From Ophthalmolycus amberensis (Eukaryota; Chordata; Actinopteri; Perciformes; Zoarcidae), in assembly GCA_024529925.1 (NCBI GenBank), contig JAFEUB010001427.1:186501-250500 (forward strand): a stretch of DNA of 64,000 nucleotides, in the 5' to 3' direction. The position numbers were made by a program, and so were the translations under genes. A model generated the notes under the pieces. The model was given only the letters and a program-made list of their open reading frames with translations. It searched no databases and was not told the DNA's origin. Shown here one piece after another: positions 1-12,590 of the stretch (positions are counted from its first letter, which is position 1; each line of letters begins with the position of its first letter).

Positions 1-3000
1 GGACATTTTTTAACGTCAAACAGTTTAGAATGTGTCAAATGTTTCCGTTCCGGCTTTTGGAAATGCTTTGTGACTCCAGCTCCATACATTGCAACCTGTA
101 GATTAAGGAAGTTTACGGCGTAACATGTCCAGTGGGGGCCGTTCCCTCTGGAAACAGTGTGTGTGTTGCAGTGGAGGATGTTTAATGGAGTTCCACAGTG
201 GGGGGTTCTTGCCCCCTGACTATTTCTGCTGTATCTCTTCAACAACATCGGGTGCTGTCTAACAATTACAAATAGCATATGTGGTCAGTATCATCTGCAA
301 CAACAGTTTGCATGCAGCACCCCCTGCAGCACCCCCCCCCCCCCCCCACGCAGTGAAGCCCAGCTCATCACACCTTCTCTTTCTTTTATCTCCTCTCTTT
401 GTTCTTCTCGGGGGAGGAGTGGGCTCCGGAGCGGAGGTCTCCTGCTGCTGGAAGGTTGTTCTGTTCGGCTGATTTAAATTAGAATCATTTTGAGCGCACT
501 CCTCAAAACCGATGGCTGCCAGCAAACGAGGACAGATTTGTAATGGCCATTTGCTTTGCCCTCCCATGCTCTTTTAATGGCTGTTTAGCACTCCAGCCTC
601 ACAGCTCTGCACCGAGTCGTGAACTCTCGTTGCTTTTCTTCTTTTTTTTCGTTCTTTTACACTTTAAGGAGAAACCATTCGGTCTGGTTTGGTAGCAATG
701 ACCGACCCAGTTGAGCCGGGCATACAGTCCTTGTTAACATAGTCTGGATGAAGTGAATTTGTAACCATATCCAAGAAACATAATTCTCTCCTCGGTGGTT
801 GTCTTTGTTTACTCCTCTGTGGGAAGTGTTTTGTTTGAGAAAGCAATTCTTCTTCTTGTTGTAGCAGAAGGAAGCGTCCCGCAGCAGAGGCACCAGGACA
901 GACTGAGCACTGCTGTTATCTCAGGATCCGGCTTGGAGGCTCCTCTATCAGTTGTTGTTTTTTAAATGTATTTATTTTTTACAAACTGGGTCTTGGTCAG
1001 ACCATTATCAGCCCCAACGGTTCAACTCAGCCCTGCTTTACTTCCCGTGGTCGTTACAACCAGGATTTAAATGGCAGTTATTCCCAAACACCGGGTCGGG
1101 ACCACAGGCGGGTCGCAGGAGTTTATATTCTGGTGGCTAAATAAAGGAGCAGAATTTCTTCCATAGTCTTTAATTTAACATTTATTTCACCTTTGGGCCA
1201 CATAAAGGAGTCTGGATGTTTGTATTCTGGTAATTGTAGCCTATCTAACTGAATCAGAAAGGCTCACATGCCTTCTGTTTAGCTGATGAAAGGGAAAAGA
1301 TAAGAGCCCGTTAACTCACTTTCAATCCACTTATTTGGTCTCATTTCTAAAGTATTTATCTCGTAGATGTTTTCAGATGATGTGCAAACAGTCTGTAAAG
1401 AAGGTGAGGAAGGTTCATATTTAAACACGAATGTGTTTGAGCATTTATAGATATGGCTTATTGCTACCTGGAACATGATGGGTCGTCATTTTTAAAAAGT
1501 GTGTCCCCAGAAAACAAAAATTGGGGAACACTGAATTAGATCATATGCATACAACCGGGGTTTGTTTACTCTTGTGTAGTGATGGGGCCACAATCCCCAC
1601 ATGAGTAATTAACCAGTGTAATATTAAGTTATGTTATCAGAGGAATATTCATAAATAATGAAAAAACAAAGAAGTAGGACGCAGGTGGAGAACAACTGTG
1701 ATATTTCACACTACAAACCATATGCATGATTATTTACTTCCCTCGTTAGCAGCGAGTGGAGCGTAAGAGAGGCGCTGCAGGAAGAATCCGTATTGACCAC
1801 AGTTAATTGCTTCTCCGTCAATAGAGCCTCCTTTAGCTCTCTACCCACCCACAAAGCAACGCTTGAGGACTGCAATGATCACTGAGCACTCCAGCCCACA
1901 GTGGAGGCTATTTGAAAGGTATTTGACACCCAGGATCTACAACTTGACAGGTTCGTGTATATTTAAAGCAAACTAGACTGATGGTGACGGAGAATATGTT
2001 TTTTTTTCCTTTAAAAAAATGCATGAGGGCATAATTGATAAACTGCTTAAGTACTCACTTTCTGCTCGTTATTATTGATGTACTTTATGGTTGAGTCAGA
2101 AGGAGGGGTCAGTGTATTGTATAGGTTGTTGAGGATGATGAGTATCCATGGAAAATGCCCGCTCTCTGATTGGCCGTCGGGTGGTAGCAGGTTAAAGATC
2201 AGGTGAGTGTCTGACTGGAGTTTAAAGAGAACGTTATATATTATAAAATCCCTGCTCCCACTGAACGACAAAAGCCAAATGTTAGCTGGTGTTAATGGGT
2301 TTTTTGTCAAGTGGGAAAGAGGCTTCATTGGTAAGCCGAACCCGAGGCCCCTCTCCCACTGGACGAAGAAGCCACTAACATCCACCAACATCTGGCTTGT
2401 GTCTCCAGTGGGAAAGGTTACAATCGGCATTCAATTCTGTGGCAAATGACTCTGCAGTGTTCATGCTGGAAACATCACACCCGGGAGACATCGGCACTGC
2501 TTCTCCAGCGCAGTGCTGTGTGACGTGTGCTGAAGTGCAAATGTCTTGTACTAATTTAGATGTGAAAAGTATTTCAGAGTGAAACTGACTACACGCACAA
2601 AAAGATAGTGTTGATGTAAGCAGCTTCCCCTTTTTCCTTTTGTTAGCGGTGTTAGTGCAGAATAAGTACTTTTTCCTCCCTCGTCTTTTATTTGCCTGTA
2701 TCTGAACTCCTGATCATGCATTATTTAAACAGAATAGATAACACCCAACGAAAGGGATTTTTATCTCTTCCTGTTCGTTGCCGTTTTGGCCACATTTGCA
2801 CTTGAATTTTCTTCAGCTGCTCCTGAAAGCCACAGACTAGCAGCGTTGTGTCCTCACCATAAGCAGAGATCCAATGAATGTGGTTATCATTAAGCTACTC
2901 ATCTTTATTTTTTAATGGTCACGCAAACTAAACAACACCGACTCCAGGCTGTTGCTTTGATCAAAGCTCATTGAGAGCATCACTATAACAGGAACACCTG

Positions 3001-5173
3001 CGCCAACGCTGTCTGGTTACTCCGTCCGTTACAAGACATTATTGGAAACCTGTCATCCAATAAGAATCAAGAATTCTCAGGTGCGTATCAATTTGCCATC
3101 CATGTAAACATAATAACCCATTGATGAAGTTATATTGAGTACTAAATGACTCATTTGGCCTCACAAGCCATTCTCTCCGTGTTTCCTGAGTGGAGCAATC
3201 ACCCTGAAGGCCTGTTGTTCCTTGTACTAAGTACATGTACACCACCTGTACTTTGACTCTAAGCACATGTCTTCATCTTTAACATTTCAGAATAACTATA
3301 AAAAAGTCTCTGTAATGGCAGTGATTATGATTTGTGATACGGCATAAATCCCCCCGAGGAGAAACACCCACGACTGCACTCCAGCTCCCCCTCACACGCC
3401 AACCTGACATGTGATCTGTCATTCGCCTGCACTGTACGATAACCCGCATTTGAATCAGCTCTTTAATCCACTGAGATCCACGTTTGGGGATCAGACGGTG
3501 TCAGCGCAAACATCACTCTGCCAAGAAAATCACCCATTTGCCCCGAGCAACGGATCCTCGTAGCACTCTGCGAGGGGAGACGGTGTGATGGCGTCCAACA
3601 GCTGAGTATTACAGCGCACAGCGAGAGGAATTAGCGCGTTGTTAGGTTTAAAATATATGAACCGGGTTGCACCAACACGGCTTCATTTAGTCTGAGATCA
3701 GTTCTAATTAAACGCTACTAATGCAGAGAACAGAAGCTCTAACTTCTCCTCCTTTGAGAAACACTGTAATGGAGCAATGTGGCTAAATAATTCAAGATTT
3801 TACTTGAAAAAACGCAGAAAACAGCACAGTAAGGACAAAACTTTTTTCCGAGTAAGGACAAAAAAAAAAAAAAAAAGTGTGTTGGTCCAATCTTCCTGTT
3901 CAGCTCCATAACAGTGTTCATGCTGAACCGGTGCCCCGGGAGAGATTCAGCAGCAGCATCATAAAACTCAATTGGGTTGAAATGAAAAATGGCTTTTCAA
4001 CCCTTTTCCATCACATCCCCAGTCATACAGTGCACCTATTTAAAATATATATTATATCACGTATATACGATTTCTTTGTATTTTTATATCAAAATCCAAT
4101 CATTTTGTCTTCCTGTAAAACTAGATATGACGTGTGCTTACGTAAGCTTTCAACCAACAGCATCATGCAGTCATCTCAGGCCGATGTAAGGCAGCCATCA
4201 GTAAACCCTCCGAAGTCTGAGTTTAAAGTTAATCCTGGATCACATTTGAGTTTAAAGTTTTGATGCAACAGAATTAAATCTAATGTCTAAAGAGACTTTT
4301 AAAATGTATTCTTTCTTTATTCTAAGCTTGTTTTAAAGCTTGGTGCAACATGAAGTTAAACTATAATATACTCTGGTTTAAAGATGATCCCTGTTGATGC
4401 AGCCCAGCCACAGAGGCTGCAGGCTGTAAAGACATAAATGTGTGATTGGTACACAACAACTACAGAAGTCACGAGTCCAAAACACATTGTATTGATTGTA
4501 CACTGTTTTAAAAGTGAACCCAAACAGGCTGTCAGACTGAAGCGCATCCTCTGCTGTATGTTGTGTTTTACAACCTGAGTCACCGCAATGTTCCAGTCTT
4601 ATTCCGTTGTAATTGAAGAGTTTAAGGTGAAATTGTTAATCACAATAAAGAAGTTCACAGTCGGTAATGCTTTGATTGCTTCTGTCCGGTTCACCGTAGT
4701 GATGGGCCAATAAAAACCGACTGCGTTTACAACCAATGAGCAGAAGGCCACACTTTCCTGAAACGTTTTAAGATCCATTAAGATAAGCCTGATAATTCCA
4801 CCTCGATGATTTATCACGGGATCGCACCGAGTGTCTTGCTCTCCTGTTATCAGATAATGTGGGATTATGAATTCAGAAACATATCGCCTTCAGACGAAGT
4901 CAGGATTCACCATTCTCATTGAAACTGTATTCATGGCGAGTGGCTCGTGTAGTTATTCTGCTCTCACAGCCCAACGGCACTGAGTGCCTTTTGTGCAGCG
5001 AATGCCATTTATTTTTTTTGGGGGGGGGGGGGGGGGGGGGCTCATCCACTGTCACAACCAGAGTATTGAAAAACAAGTCCTGTGATGTAAAATAGGCCGA
5101 GTAGCATCGTAGTAGTGCGACAAAGTGCGAAAGCAGCAGCATCTGTAACTCCAACTGAAGCCCACTTAAGTAC
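1..5173. other. Non-coding DNA, upstream intron or flank, left part
   Basis: I see no supportable exon here. The stretch holds a 16-C run at 332-347, a 21-G run at 5020-5040, and an imperfect foldback at about 2256-2414 (listed separately). The rest is AT-rich single-copy-looking DNA without long frames. All ATG-started frames are 128 codons or shorter and have no recognisable domain. I assume it belongs to the long intron before the first tmem132e exon seen, but it could be 5' flank, because the N-terminal exons were not found. Confidence 0.6.
2256..2414. repeat. Imperfect foldback (inverted repeat), MITE-like
   Basis: Two arms of about 60 bp (2256-2316 and about 2352-2414) are inverted copies of each other at roughly three-quarters identity by eye. 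Both arms start TCCCACT and end AGTGGGA, and carry an AACATCTGGCTT-like core. Both strands therefore translate to similar peptides containing 'GFFVxWERG'. The about 35-bp spacer contains TTGGTAAGCCGAACC. This looks like an old foldback or MITE-type element. No clear target duplication was found. Confidence 0.6.
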
Positions 5174-5596
5174 ACAGCAAGTAGGGGTGGAACGGTACGA
5201 GGCTCACGGCTCGGTACGCATGACGAACTGAATACGTTTTTTTTTTTTTAAACCTTTATTTAACCAGGTAGTCCCATTGAGATTAAAAATCTCTTTTGCA
5301 AGATGTAAGTGACAATACTGCAAAACATTAAGGAGCAGTTTTTGTTTTTTATGCTTATGTGTTGCTTAGAAGACACCCCAGAAGATGAGTCACTCAGGTA
5401 TAGTTCCATCATTGTTCAAAGTCAAAGAATAACTTTATGATGTTAGTTGTAATGAATAAATATATTTCAAAATCAAGTACATTTCTCTGGCATTTATAGT
5501 TTTCTACTGTACCGAAACGTACCGAACCGTGGCTCCACTGTATCGTACCGAACCCAACCTGTGAATTTTGTGAACCGTTACACCCCTAACAGCAAG
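5174..5596. mobile_element. Non-autonomous hAT-type MITE with 8-bp target duplication
   Basis: The element occupies 5182-5588 (407 bp). The left end is TAGGGGTGGAACGGTACG and the right end, reverse-complemented, is TAGGGGTGTAACGGTT. It is flanked by a perfect 8-bp direct repeat, ACAGCAAG, at 5174-5181 and 5589-5596, the target-site length typical of hAT transposons. Subterminal 'GTACCGAA' and 'CGGTACG' motifs recur near both ends. The interior contains the segment TTTATTTAACCAGGTAGTCC, which I recognise as common in fish repeats. There is no transposase frame, so movement would have needed a helper element. Confidence 0.85.
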
Positions 5597-6234
5597 TGTA
5601 TTAACTTGTTCAGCAGCATCGATGCCCCCCCCCCCCCCCCCCCCCTTATCATGTGCTGCAGTTAATTGATTCATAATGAAACGGGCAGACCGAGGATGTG
5701 GAAGCGGCTCGGCCTTCAGACTCTCTCCCTTTCCGTCCCTATCTGTCCCGCCTCCCTGCCGTAGTGGACTTCAGAGAGCTCGGTGTGGGAGAGCAAACCA
5801 TTGGAACTGACAACAGGTCCTCCAACACCCTCACCGCCCGCCTCCTGGTGTCGCTCATGTTTCACAGCGTTACAGCTTCACTGGGCAACGGTTTATGAGT
5901 GAAATACACCCCTCAGCTAAAGGGGGCAGAGGACAGAGAGCACATCTCTTCTCCACTGACTGAGACACTCTACATTTACTCACAGTTCTATTGCTTGACT
6001 TTGAAATTGACCGCCTCAACAGCGTTCCATCATATTGATTTTGTGTCTTGTTAAAGCCAGCTTGTTAGCTTCCCTGCTAACTTTGACTGACTTGTTGTAA
6101 ACGATTTGTTGCACTAACGTTGCAGTCACAAAGCGTCTCATGCCAACTAAGCATGAAACATTTGAGAACGTTTGCTTGGTTTGATAAAGGCTGCTTAACA
6201 AGATATTCAGAGCAAATCTATTGGCTCTCAACAT
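5597..6234. other. Non-coding DNA with poly-C run
   Basis: A 21-C run lies at 5625-5645, directly after the hAT element. The rest has short frames only (at most about 72 codons) and no recognisable exon. The last part (from about 6215, GGCTCTCAACATGACA) is the left edge of the dispersed repeat that carries the neighbouring 18-bp minisatellite. Confidence 0.5.
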
Positions 6235-6490
6235 GACAACAGCTGAGTTGGTGGCTCGCAGCGCACAGTGCCGACAGCGCTAACGGCGCCGACAGCGCTA
6301 ACGGCACCGACAGCGCTAACGGTGCAGACAGCGCTAACGGTGCCGACAGCGCTAACGGCGCCGACAGCGCTAACGGTGCAGACAGCGCTAACGGCGCCGA
6401 CAGCGCTAACGGTGCAGACAGCGCTAACGGCGCCGACAGCGCTAACGGTGCAGACAGCGCTAACGGCGCCGACAGCGCTAACGGTGCCGG
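6235..6490. repeat. 18-bp minisatellite expanded inside a dispersed repeat
   Basis: About 12 units of an 18-mer (consensus GCCGACAGCGCTAACGGC) run from 6270 to 6486. In the right half, units starting GCCGAC and GCAGAC alternate, giving a 36-bp higher-order period. The left flank (GGCTCTCAAC, then TGGTGGCTCGCAGCGC) matches two unexpanded copies in this window, at about 53965-54030 (+) and about 34140-34215 (-). Frames through it (PTALTA repeats and reverse-strand SAVGAV repeats) are simple-repeat translations. Confidence 0.85.
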
Positions 6491-6950
6491 GGCCACGGTT
6501 CAGCGTTTGGGGACGGATACTATTGACATTCCGTCCCCCCCCCCCCCCCCCCCCCCCATCTCCAGCTGTTACAGTCCCGGCTGATTTCGAGTTCCACGCT
6601 CTGCCCTGAGATTTGCTCTCTCCTTCCCTGGCTGGTATATTTGGTTGAATGACCAGCAATCGCTCCCATCATCAGGGTCAGCAGCAATTACCTCCACTTT
6701 GCCTCAGCTCAAGCTAATGCAACTGAGTTTGCTGCCTGTGGGATTCTCTTGGTTTAGAATTCCAGTGCTCACTAAATGTGCTATGACTATAGATTAGAAA
6801 TTATAAAGCAAGATTATAATCTAACCCCCCCCCCCCCTGGATATTTCCTCCAACTCACTCTGCTTGTTTATGAGCTCTAGATTTGGCTCTGAATCTGTAG
6901 AGGAAGCGCTCACGCTCACTACTGGATGATGTTTACAGTTGGAACTCTTT
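6491..6950. other. Non-coding DNA with two poly-C runs
   Basis: This short stretch lies between the 18-bp minisatellite and the CT-rich microsatellite. It holds a 23-C run at 6535-6557 and a 13-C run at 6825-6837. No exon is seen. Confidence 0.5.
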
Positions 6951-7740
<790 letters not shown>

Positions 7741-8244
7741 TTAATTGAATGGCTTTGTTTTCATGTTCCAGCCTGTCTTCAATGACCATGGCTGTGTATT
7801 GATAATTAGAAGTTCCCTAATTAGCTTAAAGTCTGCACAGAATCTGGGAAAGGCCGCCTGGTGGAGGTGGATTTTAGCAGAAGGACAAATTAATCTTCAG
7901 CGTGTTGTTGAGTTATTGAATTTATTTTTTTAAAGGGACATTATGGAAAGTGTTTTTCTGTCTCTGTCACTTTCTCACACTGTTCAAAGCTAAAAGCCAC
8001 CACTCCTCACCTGTCTCTCTCACCTCCATCATCATCTCTCCTCTCCTGTAATCTCTCCTCTCCTCTACACCTGGCAAAGAAAACACACATTTATTACACA
8101 GAGCCGGACTGACAAATAATTTCCTTTAGCAGCAACATTCCAACACATTCACATTAATTTGGTTTGGGAAGAAACCGTGGGGGATGTTTGGGGGGCAGTG
8201 AGTAATGAGTTAGCGCTGGCCGGCCTCGTGCATCCTGCTGCGTA

Positions 8245-8264
8245 AGTCAACCTCGAGGTTGACT
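8245..8264. repeat. 20-bp perfect palindrome
   Basis: AGTCAACCTCGAGGTTGACT is its own reverse complement over all 20 bases. The next bases outward (A and C) do not pair. A dimeric DNA-binding site is possible; nothing further supports this. Confidence 0.7.
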
Positions 8265-8660
8265 CTGTATAGTTCACTCCGCTGCCGTGTTCAGGCTCAG
8301 CGTGAGGATGCACACGTTACCAGAGAGGCCTTGATAGACTTCTATGACGCAACCGTGATTACGGTCCAGCGTGCAACCTCAGTTCGGCTGTGATCACCGC
8401 GCTGTGATGATCGCTGAATAGAGCTCCTGCACAGATACTGTAGCATACATTAAAGCCCATATGATGAAAGGCAGCGGTTAGTTTTAAAGGGACAGTCCTT
8501 AACATGTAGCTTCCTGTAACGCACCTCTAAGGCTTCAGAGGGAAAGATCAAGTTAAACTGTGCGTGTTGGTCGTGTTAGTGTTTCTTTCTGCTGTGGTGT
8601 GAGGGTCCTGGGACAGAGGATGTCACAGGTGGACAGATTGTAAAGCCCTCTGAGGCAAAT

Positions 8661-8810
8661 TTGTGTCTTTGGGCTATACTATACAGGACGCCTCTTTTAA
8701 ACCCACGAGGGGAGTCAGACAGAACATCCAATAGGTTTCCTCCTTTAAACGCATGGGCATGGGTTAAATGCAGAAGTCACATTTCGTATATGTGTATAAC
8801 TTCAAATCAA
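8661..8810 (+). mobile_element. Probable tRNA-derived SINE 3' remnant
   Basis: The sequence ATGGGTTAAATGCAGAAGTC followed by ACATTTCGTATATGTG (8754-8790) matches the 3' body of a common teleost tRNA-derived SINE (GGGTTAAATGCAGAGG, then CACATTTC). No tRNA-like head with a B box is recognisable upstream, so the copy is truncated or heavily decayed. The left boundary is approximate. Confidence 0.45.
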
Positions 8811-11800
8811 AAGAACAGGAGGATCTTCAGACCTCGCTGGAGAGCTGCACTACAGCAACAATGAGCCAGCGTTAGTCTGTAACTGATCTGAGCTCAGATA
8901 GTGGATAGTCGAGTGGGAAATACTTGGAGAGGTCAAAACATTCTCTTGAGATATCCTTCTATTGTTTTTAATATTCTCATCTTCAAAGATGTGAGTTCAG
9001 TAGCTGCTCGGGAGCGCCGGGTTACCAGCAGCTTGACTCTGTGAAGGAGGTCGCCTCTGCAGGGCGCAGTGGGCGAACAACTGCAGCTGCAGCTGTGTGT
9101 ATGAAATCCACCATGAAAATACTTACAAGCATAAAACATGCTCCAAGTGATATTTAAAGGAGATAAAAGAACACTTTATAATAAATATATATATGTTTAA
9201 ATACCGTAAATGGTAAATTTATAGTCAACTAAAATTTTTTTTTTTTACTGTTAACAAACAAGGAAATGATAATGAATCATGTTTACTGTAGTTTGTGTAA
9301 TATATTGTATCATAGCTGATACAATTTTTATAAAGTTTACAATTTATTTGTTAATCATTACAATAAATAATGTCATCATTAAACATTATTTAATTGTTTG
9401 TTAAATGTTGAAGTAACTTAAGCTTAATAAATATAAAAAAATACTATGAATCAATGATGGCTGTTATAACGTTTTCCCTGAGATACTTGATCTTAATTTA
9501 ATAGTTTATTTTTATGAATTTAATCCTTACATAGACACTGAGTATGATATGGCAACATAGATTTATTTTGTGTTACAGTCAATTCTATGTTAAAGTGAGT
9601 TTTCCTGATGAAAGACGCTGTTAAGTTGCATTATGGGTAATTTAGGAACACGTTTTTCGGGGTAACTGTCAATCTACCTTGTGCTGCATGAGTAGGTGTG
9701 ACTTCATAAGTGAAGGCATTTAAGTGATTCTTGTTCTTTTAATGATCAGTGACTGCAGCTCACACCTCTTGATTTGATTGGTTTTGCTAACATGATGTTG
9801 GCTGATGAAAGCATTAATAGCTGATTTCCACAAACAACAGCAGCACTAATTAATCCAGCATTTCAGGATTCGGTTAATTGGCACCTGTTGCCACATTTGT
9901 AACACATGAACTGTTGAGCAATGTAATTTCATCTCGGAGACCAGGTGACATCCAGGCAGCACAGCGAATGAGAGCAGAGGCCAAGTCAACCGACAGCTGA
10001 TGACTTTGCATCAGTGAATGAACTAAATGGACTATAGCCTGCGCTCATGTTCACTCCTTTCATTCTACCGATGCAGCTCTGTGGCTCCGAAGCAGCCGGG
10101 AATAAACCGTATTTTATTCTTACTTCCTGCCAGACAAAGGTGAATGTGTGAAGGAGTCAGGCAGTCTGAGCCTGGATGATGATAGCAGCACAGGGTTGTT
10201 TATCACAAGCTTCTCCATCTCCATGCATTCCAGCAAGGCGCCTTTAACACTGTGAAGCTGTGTCCTCTGCGTCTCCTTCCCCCCTCTTCACTGTTTACCC
10301 TTCAGCAAAGTTTCCGATACCGTTTGAGACGGTTGCATTTATTCTACGTTTCTTTGACTCGTGTCAAAAGGCAGAAAGAGTTTCTTTTCCCCAAAAGTAT
10401 CAGTCAACCCAGTATGCACATCAGTTGATCCACGGAAACAGCGCTGACGTGAGGGTTGGAAGCTGCAAAGACGTGGGTGCCAGCGCGCTGACTCTCGTGG
10501 GACGCTGCGATGCGACTGCGTGCTTTCTGTCGCTGGCAATGGCTGTCAGAGCCGATAAGATGGCATCTGCATTCAGGAGCCAGCTTTATTCCTCGTCGCC
10601 CCCCCCCCCCCCCCTCTTTATTTAACTTCCACCGAGGGCCGGATGAGGCGGACTGCTCATCAGCTTTTAACTGGAGGCGACATTGGTCGGCTCATTTGGC
10701 AAAGCAAGGCAATTAGAGTGGCCGGGGTGAGGGGGCAGAGAAAGAAAGGAACGAGCGAATGAGAAGAAGACAAAGAGGAGCGGAGGGAAGAGTCCGGAGG
10801 GTGAGGGGGGGGAACTGGAGCGGAGTGATTTAAATGGAGCCTGGGGAAGTACATTAAGGCGGGGTTGGCATGAGGACAGGTCGGCGAGGACTGGAGCCGG
10901 GCGTGAAGAGGTGGAAGGAGCGAGGCCCGAATGATGACATGCTCAGTGTGAGTCCTGGCCTGTTGTGTTGTTTGGTTCTCTTTAGTGAGCTTTACTAGGA
11001 AGCCGTTTGATATGTGTTGATAAATGACTGACGATGGTCAAGAAAGAAAGTTGACCAAGTTGAAGGTTTTTAAGGTTTATAAACCGTCAACAACGTACAT
11101 TTCCTGCTAAATGAAAGCCGTGTGGTTCAGTCGATGTCCCACTGACTGGCCTTCCTGTGACAGCTGCGACCCTTTGAACAGCTGCTGTGATAATAATCCC
11201 TCCTTTTGCTTTTTTTTCTCAGAAATGATTTTTTTTCCTGTTGTGTTGCCTTTATATTGTCAGAAGCCTTCACTTCTGGTAAAGGCCTCGAAGCTCCAAA
11301 TTAAATCTGAAGTTCATAGATCGGAAACCACGAGGCCTTGAAAAAGCCTTCAGTCGTCTAACTTTACACCCTTACTTGTTTTGATGGAGTGTGTATTGAA
11401 GCAAAAAGGTAAATGGAGAGTAAAAGTGTGCTTTGACTAAAACATATTAAAAAGTGAGTAAACAGAATGGGTCTTCCAATACCTCATAATAAACTCCAGA
11501 ATTTTATATTTTTTGTGCGTGTAAATACCAAGACAAATGTCAGCGGTCAGAAACATGACCTAAATCAAAGAAGATATTTCCTTTAAAGTTGTTTTTGTTG
11601 CTGTATTCAGTATGCAGAGGACAGCATCATACACTCAATTCATTTCCAAAAGTGCTCTACCTGACATTAATATCTTCTCCAAATAAATCCGGCAAACGAG
11701 CGTGCGCACAACGATGGATGGAGAAGTTATGCACAGTGCACCAAAATAATCCAGCTTTCATCAGGCCTCACTTCCACAGGAAGGCAGCCCCCTCATGTCC

Positions 11801-12334
11801 TCAGCTGTCAACAGCAGCTACAGAATTATTTCACTGCGTTAAGAGAGCGATGTGAGATGGAGAGGGAGAGCATCAGGTGTGGTGGCAAGTCTACTGGATG
11901 GCTTTTAGAGAGAAAGACAGATTGATTTGAGGCACGAAGGAAAATGATGCTGTTCTTTCACTGCAAACTGAGCGAAATGTTTCCTTTGGACCGACCACAC
12001 AGCCAATGGAGAAACCACTCCCAACATTTAGCCTCTTCAGTGAAGACGAGAGAAAGCTTCAGGGCAGTAGCAGCACAGAGGGAGAGAGAGGCTGAAGCAA
12101 CAGGGTTTATGGAATATGTACACTTTCCCATCATAACATTGTATAAAGGTAACACAGACGCACCTTTCTGTTCATCTGTTTGAATGTTTCTCATTTAGAA
12201 AGCAGTAACTCGAGTTTCCTGTGGTCATTTGTCGAGTACAAAAGAAAGCGATTGTTGTTGTGATGGCGACAACATACGTCAGCGGTTCCTTAAAGTGTGT
12301 TTCCTCTGCTGAAACAGCTTTCTTCAGCTGGCAG

Positions 12335-12335
<1 letters not shown>

Positions 12336-12390
<55 letters not shown>
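12336..12390. repeat. (CA)n microsatellite
   Basis: This is an uninterrupted 55-base CA tract. A SINE fragment lies about 90 bp downstream. Confidence 0.97.
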
Positions 12391-12393
<3 letters not shown>

Positions 12394-12476
12394 AAGCCGA
12401 CGCTGTTGTTTTACACCTCACACCAGATTGGGGGAGTCCGCCACTTGCTGCAAGTCCTTTTGTACGGAAGTGAGCC

Positions 12477-12590
12477 GGGGGCTAAGTGGAGAGCAGGGCC
12501 GTCCTTCAATCAGAGGATCGGCGGTTCGATCCCCGGCTCCGCTAGTCGCATGTCGATGTGTCCTTGAGCAAGACACTTAACTCATTCATG
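12477..12590 (+). mobile_element. tRNA-derived SINE fragment
   Basis: The tRNA-like head contains GCTAAGTGGAGAGCAGGGCC and a near-perfect B box, GGTTCGATCCC (12523-12533). It is followed by GTCGCATGTCGATGTGTCC and TTGAGCAAGACACTTAACTC. This order, B box then 'TGTCCTTGxGCAAGACACTTAA', is a widespread teleost SINE. The 3' end is missing or diverged after about 12590. It is not an intact tRNA gene: no anticodon arm or acceptor stem closes. Confidence 0.75.

Larger units (their letters stand above)
7741..12335. other. Non-coding DNA, upstream region
   Basis: No exon is seen. The region contains a 20-bp perfect palindrome at 8245-8264, a probable SINE tail near 8755-8800, an AT-rich stretch at about 9180-9480, a homeobox-motif-rich stretch at about 9740-9960, and a 16-C run at 10599-10614. 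Purine-rich, weakly repetitive DNA lies at about 10720-10930. Remaining frames are short and look random. Confidence 0.5.

Noticed and set aside
12477..12590. Functional tRNA gene
   Set aside because: It has a B box but no closing acceptor stem, and is followed by a SINE body.
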